In this document: piece by piece, positions 27,599 through 39,700 of the stretch
How positions within the stretch are numbered: position 1 is the stretch's first letter
How the letters are laid out: each line of letters starts with the position of its first letter
NCBI RefSeq assembly: GCF_030272615.1
Contig: NC_081405.1
Coordinates: 153,777,113-153,841,112, forward strand
DNA length: 64,000 nt
DNA from: Cryptomeria japonica
Lineage: Eukaryota > Streptophyta > Pinopsida > Cupressales > Cupressaceae
Reading direction: 5' to 3'
Notes under the pieces: model-generated
What the model was told of the DNA's origin: nothing
The model's input: the letters and a program-made list of their open reading frames with translations, nothing else
The model's database searches: none
Translations under genes and position numbers: made by a program

Positions 27599-27717
27599 TA
27601 TAATATAATATTAATTTATTCTAAATACAATCCCAACTGATTCTTCTCACACCTAGAATAGCTATGTGAGTTGTTAGTACAGCTTACTTTTATTTTAACA
27701 CAACAATAATTATTATT

Positions 27718-27749
<32 letters not shown>

Positions 27750-30700
27750 TATATATATATCAATCTTTCGAGCTATTCCTATCTATATGATGCAACTCCT
27801 CTCCATACCAATTTCATAGTCATAAACTTTAAAGGGGTCTAGAGAAATTTCTTATGGACAAGCAGAGGTCCTATCTTCAAACACTTCCTTTTGGCTTGAG
27901 ATATTATTGTAGGGACAAAGGTAGAAGGGGAGTTAAACATAAATAATATGGAAACAGTCAACTTAGCCTTTGCAATGCAGATTGCTTAGCATTTTTTAAT
28001 CTCCTCTAATGCTTCTTAGTTGTTGGTCTCAATTTTCAAATACAAACATCAGATTTCTGAAACTGATTCCAAATAAACATAAAACAGAAGTAATCCCTTT
28101 CAAGAATGGGAAAGCACATTAAACAAGAAGTCATTAATATGCAACCAAGGCTCACTTTGCAAATGGGCAATGGTTGAACAGCAAGATTTTGGGAGGACAA
28201 TTGGAATGGTCATGTCTAGCTCTAGGAAAACAAACTGCAATCACTCAGAGATCTTGCCAATTGTATGTTACTGTGCAATACTCAAGTATGGAGCAACACC
28301 ACTAGAAGACCCACATGTTTGATTCCATTGGTAGAGATTGCCAATGGCTATAGTTTCAAAAAAAGAAATGAGGCTTTTGTATGATCCATTTTACTAATGT
28401 CCAAATATTTAATCCGATGGAATTTCACTCAATTAGGAAATTGTGTGCTAGGCTTTGTATATGCTAATTGTAAAATAGAGAAATGAAGCTATAACGATCA
28501 TTAGAATTAGATATGTAACTTTTCAAGATGGCCCAAAGTCAAGCACTTCTTTTGGCTTGTCCGACGTGGACAAATAGTTGCCATGGAATAGTTGTGTAAA
28601 GACCATCTGTTTTAATTACCTTCAAAGTGATGAAACAAATACGTAACTTTTCATTAGCTTTCCTTTCTATTCATATTTTGAGATCTTTGGCTGAACAATT
28701 TCACACTAGATTACAAAAGGGCAACCCTATAGGAAACAAAATTGAGAGGTGGTCATTATAGAGTATGCAAATGCCAATATCATAACTCTATCATCAATGA
28801 TCACCATGGTTAAATTTTCTAGTTCCTATGTGTTGTGACCATTTCACACATCGCCCCATTAAAATGGGGACCCCCTCTTTTTGCTTCTATTTTGCTTGTT
28901 CTTATCTCTACTTTTAGGGTTTTGAGTGAGTGAGTGAGTTGTCTGGGCTAAGGCTAAACCTTAGGGGTTTCTTTTGGATATTTTTCAAGCTGAGTCCAGT
29001 CAAATTTTGAAAGTTATTAAGTGTCCTTCCGAAGGTTGATTATTGAAGTAAGATAAGTCTGTCAGGAAGTCAGATATGTCTCAGGTTAGGTCTAGTCAGG
29101 GTTTTTTTGAGGGAAAATTCAAATTTTGTCTAAGTGTTAGCACTTTGAAGATGAAATTGTACATTTTTGCCTAGGTAAATTTTGATCAAATTTTGGAGGC
29201 AAGATGATACCTGAAACAACAAAAATGCTCCTGTCCTTCACTGGAGGCCCAGGGCGAATTTCATTCTAAGTGCAATTTCTTGTTTTGCGAGGGCTTGCTA
29301 ACTGATTCCTAGCCTTGAAGATGACCTAATTCTGCCTTGTGAAATGATTGGAGACCTAAATTTTGAATATTTTAGCCAGAAAGGACAAAAGCACTCTTGT
29401 CCCTCACCAAGGGACCAGAGCACAAATGTTATTTTATGCATATTTGTCACTAACTTTTCTATTTTGTTTTGTGCAAGGTCTTCCGGAATGATAATTGGAC
29501 ATGACTCGATATTTTTGAAGATTTTGAAGACACAAAAATGGTGAATTCTGAAGGTTAAAGGAAAAAGTGCTCCTGTCCCTCTCCAAGGGACCAAGGCGAA
29601 GTGCTCCCGTCCCTCACTGAGGGACCGGGGCGAAAAGACTTATTGGGCCATTCCTAGCCTTGTTTGGTTAAATTGAGACATCAAAGGCATGGTGAAGGAC
29701 GAAATGAACATTATAGAGCATCCAGACTTGATTGAAAACAATGAAACAATGAAGTTTTGGCCTAGAAGGTCAAAAGTGCTCCCGTCCCTCACTGAAGGAC
29801 CAGAGCACTTTTCTTTATATGCATAATTTTAGACCTCTATTGGACGTTAACTTCTATTCATAGCATGAAGTAAGATGAAATCTTCCCTAGCAAAGAAATT
29901 TCGAGGTGAAAAGTGAGACAATTTGGCTTAGAAGGCAAAAAGTGCTCCCGTCCCCCACTGAGGGACCGGAGCACTGAATTTCAAATTTGCACTATCTTTG
30001 CAAGGTTAAGGTGATTTTATGATTTGAAGAGGTTAAGGGAAGCATGTTTTGTCCATTGAATATAATTTAAGCAGTCTACAAAGGAGTAAATCAACCCAAA
30101 TGACAAAAAGTGCTCCCGTCCCTCACTGAAGGACCATGCCACTTTTTCAAGTTTCTCTTCTTTTTTTGATATTTTATGGCAAAACTTGACTTGGATGGGA
30201 AGGATGAATGATGTTTTATGCCTTGGACGCAATTGAGAGGTTTAAAGAACAAAGAAGTACGCCAAGAAGTGAAAAAGTGCTCCTATCCCTGTCCAAGGGA
30301 CCAGAGCAATTTTCAAAAAGTGCTCCCGTCCCTCACCAAGGGACCAGAGCGATTTTCCAAAAAAGTGTGAATTTCCTGCAAGGCTAAGGCAAGTTTGTGA
30401 TCGAAATGAATGGAAGAGGACATGATTAGCCCATTGAAGATAATTTGGGAAGCTAGCAAAGGACAGATAAGCTTGAAGTTGAAAAAGTGCTCCTGTCCCT
30501 CACTGAAGGACCAGAGCACTTAACATGTTATCTTGCCTTTCTCACCAATTTTGGACAAATTGAGGCCAAGGCGCAAGTTTGAAAAGGTGTTTAAAATGCC
30601 TTGAAGTGGAATTGAGATGCGAGAGTTGCAAATTTTGACGACAACTGGCAAAAGTGCTCCCATCCCTCACCAAGGGACCAAGCCGCAATTTCCAAGTATG

Positions 30701-33700
30701 GCCATTTACCTTGCATTTTGAAATGATATTTTTATTACCAAGGCTCAAGATGGAATGAAATGTGATATTCTACGCCTTGAGGGTAAATTGAAGATTAATG
30801 TGATCAAGAATTCATGCAATGGACTCAAAAGTGCTCCCGTCCCTCACTGAAGGACCAGAGCGCTTTTTTTGAAAACAATAAATTCCCTCCGAGATTATGC
30901 TAAGGCAAAGTTGTATGAGATGGGAAGGATCTTCTAAAACATGGTGAACAAAGGTTTGACTTCAAAAAATTGAGAATCCTAGCCTAAAAATGAAAAAAGT
31001 GCTCCTGGCCCTCTCCAAGGGACCAGAGCGCTTAACATGTGCATTCTTTATTTTGCAATATCCCAACGTTAACATCCTCCAAATCGCATGAAATGCCAAA
31101 ATCATCAACTTCGAAATATTTGAAAAAAGAATTAATTAAATTGGCATTTAATAAAAGAGCATAGCACTTAATAAATTAATTTTGAGCCTCCAAAAAATTG
31201 ATTTTTTATTTAAAATTAATGTTTGTGAAATTAAAATTAAAAAAGGGAGCACTTGAGGTATCATTTTTATTATTTTATTAAGTCGGCCTCTTCCTTTTTT
31301 TAATTTTATTTAATTTTTTGCCTATTTTCATCAAGTCGGCCTATAGGGAAATGAAATGGTGAACACCCTATATAATGGAGGTGCTTTGATCAAATTTAAT
31401 CCATCATTCATCCATTATTTCAAGTGCGATTTGAGGAGCAAGGAAGGAGGTGCGAAATCTGGTTTAGTTGGAGCGAATTATCTTAAGTGTTGAAGACTAA
31501 AGGTGGTGGAATTGATGCTTGAGAAGACTAAAGGAGGCGCATTTTGCTAAAGGAAGGACTTCAATTTACATTTCGCCCAGCCAAAATTCACCTTATTTTT
31601 GCATCATTTTTTAGAATTAATTCTCAAGTGGAGGTATGGCGAGATCATCCTAGTCCCAATGTTGAAATTTTGAATTTTGAATTTCAAGTTTTTGAAAATT
31701 GCGTAGTTAATTAGGAAATGATAACTCAAAGATTTATCATGAAGTTTCCTAATTAAAATCTTTTGTCTTCCTTTCTACTCTATATTTCTACGTTGCAAAA
31801 TATATTACTCATTATGAAATGTTGTGTAGGTGTCAAGATGGCGACCCCAAAGGCAGGAGCATCCACTAGTCGTCCAGCTCTCATGAAGGAAGATCAGAGG
31901 AATGAAGAATTGGAGACTAAGATCGTGTCAAAGTGGAGCAACATTGGAGATACCAACTTGGGAAACTTCAGTGTGAAGATGTTTCAAGAGGTCCCTTACA
32001 TTGGAAAGCCATCACCTGTCGCAAGGAGAATAATTGAAAGTGGCATCATCAAGGCGGCCGGTTTCCCTCCAGCAGTCCAGTGCCATGAGCTGATGATCGA
32101 GTGTGCTCGCCATTATGACCCACAATCAAGATCAATCGTGTCCAAGGAAGGGAACACTTTGGCTTACCTTTCAGAGGAGGCTATAAGTGAGGCTCTCCAT
32201 CTTCCAGAGCATAAAGATATGATTTACAAGAGCCTAGAAGGAGCCAAGTCCATGTATGAAGATGATCCAGACTCTTGCTTGAACATCATCAATAAGAGTT
32301 GGTTACTCAAAAGTCGTCCTCGCTTGAGCAAGATTCCCAACACACCACATAGGATCGACTTCCAAGAGGAGTACAGAGATTTGATAACTTTGCTCAATCG
32401 AGTTACAGGGGCTCCTCAGGCCTTCTATTTTGAGAAGTGGATGTTCTACTTCATCCAAGTGATAGTTCAAGGAAAAGGAACGATTCATTGGGCTAGAATT
32501 ATTAGCCATTGCTTGGACGTGCAGTTAAGAAGACTAAAGCCTACCAAGTCATTTCACATGAGCTCATACATCATATATGCCTTGATCAGGAGTTTTGAAT
32601 ATGCAGGACTACCTCACAGAGGAGTGATCGGAAGAGGACCCGGAGAAGTCAGAGTTTGTGATTCTTATGTTCATTTGCATCATCCACCAGGAAGTGACTA
32701 CATGTTAGTCAATGATACCTTCACGATGAACATCACTAGGATATTACAAGGCGGGATTCACAACCGACTATCTCAAGATGCACAAGAACTTATAAAGAGG
32801 TACGGTGCTTGGTTCATCCAGTTTCAAAAGTTTACATATATCAGAGTTCATGGGTGTCCTTCACACCCTACATGTTGCCGAGGTATCCGACAGACAAGAT
32901 AGTGCTACTCGAGGTCACTAGGCAGTTGGCAAACTATGCGAAGGCATTCAGACACAGACATAGAAATGGAGCTCCCGTGCTCATCATATTGGGGAATTCA
33001 ATTGAGGTATGTCCTAATGCTCTAGCCTTGGATGATGCAGAGAGGGAGTTGGCCTCATATTCATTCACGTTCTTTGCCTCAAGGGAGAATTTTGATCCTT
33101 ATGGGTATATAGAAGAGACATATGGTAGGAAGTACAAGCACGAATTTCAGGTAGAAGACTTTTGGATGAATCTCTCAAGTGATTTAGAAGTGAAAAGAAA
33201 GATGCATTCCAGATTGCCTTTAGATTTCATCAGGAAATGTAAAGTTTACAGAGTGGCCGATCAAGCTCAGGACAGTGGCAGACATCTCCAGTCATCCTAT
33301 GATAGAGAAGACAAGGCAGTGAAGATAGATTGGAACGAGCCTGAGATTACAGACTTGAGAGCTTTGATGGCTCCAGTTTTGTCATGTACTCGCAGATGGG
33401 TGGATGTACAACATCAAAAGTTAAGAGAACAGAACGTACCAATGACTTATACTTTGGAGGAAAGACCAGAAGAAGGAGGAGCAAGCGCAAGTGAAGACAA
33501 TTCTCATCCTAGAGGCACGAAGAGGAAAGAAAGACCTGAGAAAAGGGAACCCTCCAAGAAGAAGCAAGAGGCTAATCAAGATCGCTCATCAGGTACATCA
33601 TCTCGACATGAGAAAAGGACAAGTCAAGTTGAAGGACAAGAGATGACGATGCCTGAGGTGGATGAGTCTATGGAGTCAATAGTACAAAATGATAGACCTG

Positions 33701-36700
33701 AAAAGGGGAAGGCACCCCAGCGTTCATCAAGTCGATCTCCCCAAGTCAATGAGCTACATGAAGACAAGAATGATGATGAAGTGACATCTCCTCTCCTAGA
33801 AGAAGAACCTTTGCCTAAAGAAATACAAGTTAGAGAGACGAGATCCGCCATTCCAGATTGGTTGAAGGAGAGACTGACAAGGGTGATTGTGATCGAGGAT
33901 GAAGGTAATGTGATTGACTTAGAGAGCCTTGTAGGAAATTCTCAGGAAATAACGGAGAAGAAGAAGGCCACCAAGATGTCCAAGATGATTAGAGATGAGA
34001 CAGGGTCCAGGAAGTTGCAGATAGCTACACCGACAGTGGACAAGTATGAAGGTGAAATCCTTGTAGAAGAATACGATGTAGAAACATTTGAGCTTGGTCC
34101 ACTCACTGCTGAACAAGCACTGGATGAGGCAACCGATTCGTTTGAAGTACTTAAAGACAAGCTTAAGGAAGAAATGGAAAAGAATAGAAAGCTTGAGAGA
34201 GAGAGAGGTGCTTGGAGAGGCTACTTCATCCATCTCAATCAGCCCTTGGGACGTCAGGATCCAGCAGTGTCTCTTGTGCAAGCACTTCCCCTTGAATCAG
34301 TTGGCGAGGCAGAGAGAGTCAAGAGCTTGGTTCAGCTTATGAGCTCTTGGATTGACAAATCCCACACAGTTGCCGTTGAATTTGCAACAAGAATGATGCA
34401 GACAATCCACCGAGCTATCCAGGTCCTTGAGATCATCCACAACCTAATGATAACAGTAGCCGCTTTTGCCCACACTAGAGATGTTATCATTCCTGTTCTA
34501 CAAGTGATTAGGCAAACACCAAGGAAGATCCTGGCACAAGAAAAGATAATGGAAGGAGGAGCTCATAATTTACTTCAGTGGTCAACTCTACTCGAGATGA
34601 AAGAAGTTCTTTTCGAGGATATCAGCACCAAATGCAATCAAGTTAAAGGCGTCATCCATCCAATTCAGGACAAGGTGTTTGAGGTATTATGTACCATTCT
34701 TGGCAGGAGGATCGAAGTTGAGACAGATGTGGACCTTCAAGAGTTGGAAGAAAGAGTCAAGGTCATCTTTTGCAAAGATGAGAATGTCATCACAGATGAG
34801 CAACGGGATCAAATGTTCGCTACTATGCTCCTGATTGAGAAGATCAAAGAACTCGAACCTGGATGGGATGCAGCCCTTCTCAAGGCCTTTGATCAGGTTA
34901 TCCATTTGGAGGAACGAATGAGGAATCTTCCCGAGATTCCTATTGCTGAGATTGAGGGAATTGTGTCCAGATTCATTGCATATGCTAAGAAAGAGCATTG
35001 GAAAGGGAATAAGGTTCTAGAAGAGAGGTTGTTGTAGATGATGTGGCACCTTAATTATCATTGGTCTATGTTTCCTAGATTTTTGTGCCAATTAAATATT
35101 TGGCTATGCATTTAATATTGTTCAATAAAAGGGGAACTTTTTGTAACAAACCCTAATTAGGGTTTAGGTGTCAGAATCTCAGCCGTTGATCTTCTTTTGA
35201 TCTAGGCCGTTCATTGTAATTGAGGATGCTATATATACCCTCACTCATTTTCATTAGATCATTAGATTATTAGAAATTAGCAGTTAGAAGATTAGAGCTT
35301 TTGGAGAGAAGAAAGTTATTTTGTAGCAAGATTGAGCATTGAAGAAGGAATTTCAAGCAATTGTTGTCTATTTTGGCTTTGAGATCATTAAAATATTGAA
35401 ATTATGGTGTTTTATTGCAATTCTTGTGGCTATCTTCATGGTTGTTTACTTTCTTGAATCATTCTCAGTCGAAGTAGCATTTTTAAGTTTGAAGGACTAA
35501 GTGTCGAGCTTGATCTTTGGTGAGATTCACGTTCCAAACCACTAGCTTCTTACTGATTGTAAGAACGCCTTGTGTGGTCAACTGGAGATATTTGGATTGC
35601 TTGAACCTTCAATCATTATTGAACTATTGATATGTACCTTCATAGTAGTGTCTATAATTCTTGATGATTTGAAAAATCATTAGTCACCTTACAAGATCGC
35701 ATCAATTCCAGTAAAGTTGTAATTCCTTGGCAATACTAAGATTGGTAGATTTAGCCTACATTGAGTCATTCTTAGGGTTAGATTAGAATCCATCTCTTGC
35801 AAACCCTATCCTTTGATCTTTTTTGAGAACTTGTTAGTTTTAGGAAATTTTGTTCCTACAATTCGGAAACGTAAGGCCCCTTGATGAAACAGCATTCACA
35901 ACGACCACTGGTGCTTATCCACACGTAGAGACCCTACATCGAAGAACCTTGGAGTCATCCTAATTGATCCTTTTTCACGACATCTTCAGCAATCAGAGTC
36001 TTTATTCAAGAGAGGATAAGGTACCCTTGGGTATTTTATTCTACAAAATACACGTCAACACTATGGAGGAAATGAAATGGAATAAGCTTTGAAAATACCA
36101 TCACCTCTTGAAAAGACTTGATCTGTGTGGTTCACGCTCATATTTAAAACATTGGCTATATCCTCTCTCATCATTGTCAAGATATATTTTTATCTTCTAA
36201 TATCAAAGATAATGGGCTGGCCAAAAAGTGGCAAATCCTATTCTGTTGCAAATTCCAGTATTCCAAGGTCTTGAACAGAATTTAATGGATCCCTCCTTTT
36301 GATTGAAATCAACTTCGATGGAAGTTTGAAAAAAAAGGGGCAGCAAGGATTGGATGAGTGATGAGGGGCTTAGAAGTTTCCTTCCTAAGAAAGTTCCTTT
36401 CTACTTTTCCAGTTTTACTTAGAACAAAACCAATTAATCAATGTCACAGAAAAAAAAATTAATTGCGCAAATGTATATTGAAAATAGGTCTTTCAAAATT
36501 GTAAGCACCATTGTCTAGCATTGACAACATCCTTCCTATTAAACTTATGTATCATGCTGAAAACTAGATCTTCAAGAAAACTTGCATTCAGATGATTTCT
36601 TTCCTCACCTAAATTTAAGGGAAAAAAAACAAGAGAAAGCAGATCAAAAGCAGCAGAAATTTGCTTATCCAGATTGCAAGATATGAATATTTTTCCAGGG

Positions 36701-39700
36701 CCACACCTTGAAAATATAACAGATTTGCAATTCCAAAGGTCAACTTTTGATGACTACCCTTCCTCAATATTAAGAACTTTTGTTGTGGCCACCTTTTGGA
36801 AAACGCTTGGAAAGCCTTTTGAATAATGCAGGAATTCTTTGAATCAAATACTCTGACAAGGAAAACTAAGCCGCCAACATTTAAAGTCATTGGAAGATTC
36901 TTTCTCAAAGACTTTAATGGAGTTCACGAGGGTGTTACCAACATTTACAAGATTACTCATCAATTATATTAGCTTTTATTTCTTATCAAGGCTTGGGATG
37001 TTATATATACAATCTTAGACTTGAAATTCCACAACAGGTGAAAATAAACTTCTAAAACTAGTATGCATTTGATGAGGGGAACAGTTAGTCTTTGAAAATT
37101 TGGCTGCATATTGTGCACTACTAATATCAGCAATTTTGATCATGCTTATATACATCATTTCAACCTGTTATACATTTTAGCCTAAATAAAGAAACATGAC
37201 AAGATAAAGATTATAATATTAATTCCAAATTTTCTCGCTCTATATAATGATCTAAGTTATTGTCATGGATGTGTTTCTTGAGTGGAGATTAGTTGACCAA
37301 GTGAAGTACTCTAGTGCTATCCTGTTTTCTTTACAATTGCTTGTTTTTAATTTCTAATTTTTTTAATCTATTTTGGTGTCTTGTATATCAGGGAGAAATA
37401 CATCCTTTCAAACCATACATGCATAGATATCATGTCCCATATCGTTACTCACAAAGCACGGCTCCATTTTGGTACTCAATTAAGCGTGCATCAGCGTACA
37501 TCATTGTCCTCTCCTCATACTCAGCATATGGTGGGTCTTGTTTAAATTCTTTTTAAATGCCTTTAATTTTGTTCCTTTTCATTTCTGACTTATGATATGT
37601 AGATTCAAAGCTGTATAGTTTGCTAACAAACAGTAGAGATATCTACACAAGTTTCCCAACCCACTCCCTTTACATAAGATGTATGGACTTTTCAGAAAAG
37701 ACAAAATTACCATCAAAAGTGGGTGTACACAGCCTATTTGGAAAACCAATTTCTTAGAAATAGAGCATGCTAAGTTCATTCTCAATAAAATATTCCCTAC
37801 ATTTTTTTAATTTCCATTAAAGATTCTTGATAGGGATTTAATCGTATTGACACTCTGCACTTACACACAGAAATGGGGAGTCACAACATTGTTCTTAAAG
37901 AATATCCAACCATTTTCGATTTGGAAATTTTGATTCTTTTCACAGTATCTATTCGACGATCTTCAAATACTCCTCACCTAAATCAAATCAAGCTATCACA
38001 CTTAAAATCACTCCATTAAGAATCAATTACAAGGGTCAACATCAGTGACTAAATTTATAATCTATGTCCTTAAAGCTAGTTTGTCAATACAACATTGGCT
38101 AAAAATATTAGAAAGTTTGGATAAATTTGATCACGGCTTCTACAAATTATTTAGGGAAAATAAACAGTTACATGACATTTACTGGAGGAAAATTAATAAC
38201 ATGGTTTCGACACTTGAGAAAAAGTAAGACAGAAAATATCAGACAATTTGCTTATCAAATAAAATCCAGTAATAAAAATAGGAAATGGGCATGGGATGTT
38301 TTTAAAGAATTCGAGCATGCTTGTACTAGTTTAAAATCAATACAGCCCACAAAAATAAACAAGTTCTGATTACAATGTCAAACACCAATTAGTAATGACT
38401 CACGGAGGTGGAAACAACTAAAAACCTTTTTGAGGAACTGTCGTACATGTCTCCAGGTTTTAAAATGCTTATAGCAGTTGACATGATAGAATATCAAGTA
38501 AATAAATGACACACATAAGATAAATTTTGAACATTAACGGCATTTCTAATATTTTGAATGTCTAGTTCATCTCTTTTTGAAAGGATAAGATATGAATGAT
38601 GCCAAATAGTGATTTGCTTGTATTATTCAATAACAACCTAATGCAAAATTTGTCAATGTGTATCTTTATGTGTACATACTACATCAAAAATTAACACCTT
38701 GTACAAATTTGGAAATAATGAATATTTTTTAATAAATGGAAATTGCATAGGTTGTTGTTTAACGGTTAACCGATGTGTGTTGAGTACAGTTTATATTTAA
38801 CAGCTATCAAGATGTTCAACGACACCAAGATATTTTTACACATTGCTGCCATGATATCATATGATTTTTTGTTTTGTATTTTGGTGGTTTCCTATTTTTA
38901 TTAATCTTAAATTAATTCACAGATAAGGAAATCTCATTATAAAAAAGGCTGGGGTAAGTAGAGGTGTGGAATATTTCTTACATTAATCTATGATAGGAGG
39001 TATGTGTAAAAACAATTAAATATTTACTGTTACAATGAAAAACAACATATAAACAATATACCATAATAAAGTGATTTATGTGGAGAAAACCCTTCAGGAG
39101 AAAATTCCGCTCTCCAAAACACAAATTATTTGTATTATCAGCAACAAAAGTTAACGACACAATATCCAGAGACATGGCCTTATAGGAGTATCCCATCAAA
39201 TATAATTTTGGCAACATTACAATACTCGCAAAGCTCACTATGCATACTCCAACCCAAGCACCCAATAAATAGATGAAGCACAAATAGGAAACCACCAAAT
39301 GCTTTGGAAAACCATGAGCAAACCTACGAAAAGTGGGGCACCCAAATCCATGTCATTTTCCAATTCCCTTGGTCTTGGTCTTCCAAGATATTTTATATTA
39401 TTCTCTTACACCTTGTCATATTCTATAACTTGCCATATTTGACCACGCAACTTAGATGCCCCAATTTGGATTCATTATGCAGTCAAATATGCTCTATGAC
39501 ATGTGTCATAAACCATCATAATGTTGGTTAAGATTCCAATGTAACCTTTTTAATTCTCTTCTTATGCATCATGTTTATCATAAGTAACTTCCACCTCAAA
39601 ATGTCATAAGATACTCAAATATGTCACAATGACAATGACATTAGATGCTCTACAACTTCTTAGCCATTTTTAAAAAAATCTGACACGCTGGCTCAAACTG

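Larger units (their letters stand above)
28831..36060 (+). mobile_element. 7.23-kb retroelement-like insertion coding only an accessory ORF
   Basis: The insertion is bounded by TGTTGTGACC at the left and CACGTCAACA at the right, with TGTTG...CAACA termini. It is flanked by an identical 5-bp duplication CTATG at 28826-28830 and 36061-36065. The host LINE continues on both sides, which independently supports the boundaries. Inside are a hairpin array (29225-31033), a TATA-like CCTATATAATGG near 31370, one long broken ORF (31838-35037) and a purine tract AAAAGGGGAA at 35127-35136. A second TATA-like CTATATATACC lies near 35230. There is no gag, protease, RT or integrase. The two ends do not look like copies of each other, which is unusual for an LTR element; it may be a chimera. 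It lies in the sense orientation in PAP intron 4. Confidence 0.75.

Noticed and set aside
29298-30748. Short frames reading [10 protein letters not shown]-like repeats on the minus strand
   Set aside because: They are translations of the hairpin array in several frames and are not a repeat protein; stops separate every unit.
29225-31033. Regularly spaced palindromic repeats could suggest a CRISPR array
   Set aside because: The setting is a eukaryotic intron, the period is about 168 bp, the intervening DNA is itself a degenerate repeat, and no cas gene exists.
33919-34281. Frames antisense to the accessory ORF
   Set aside because: They are shadows of the long sense frame and lack independent support.
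36615-36908. 97-codon minus-strand frame with a hydrophobic tail in intron 4
   Set aside because: The tail is a translated poly-A/T tract and no homologous domain is evident.
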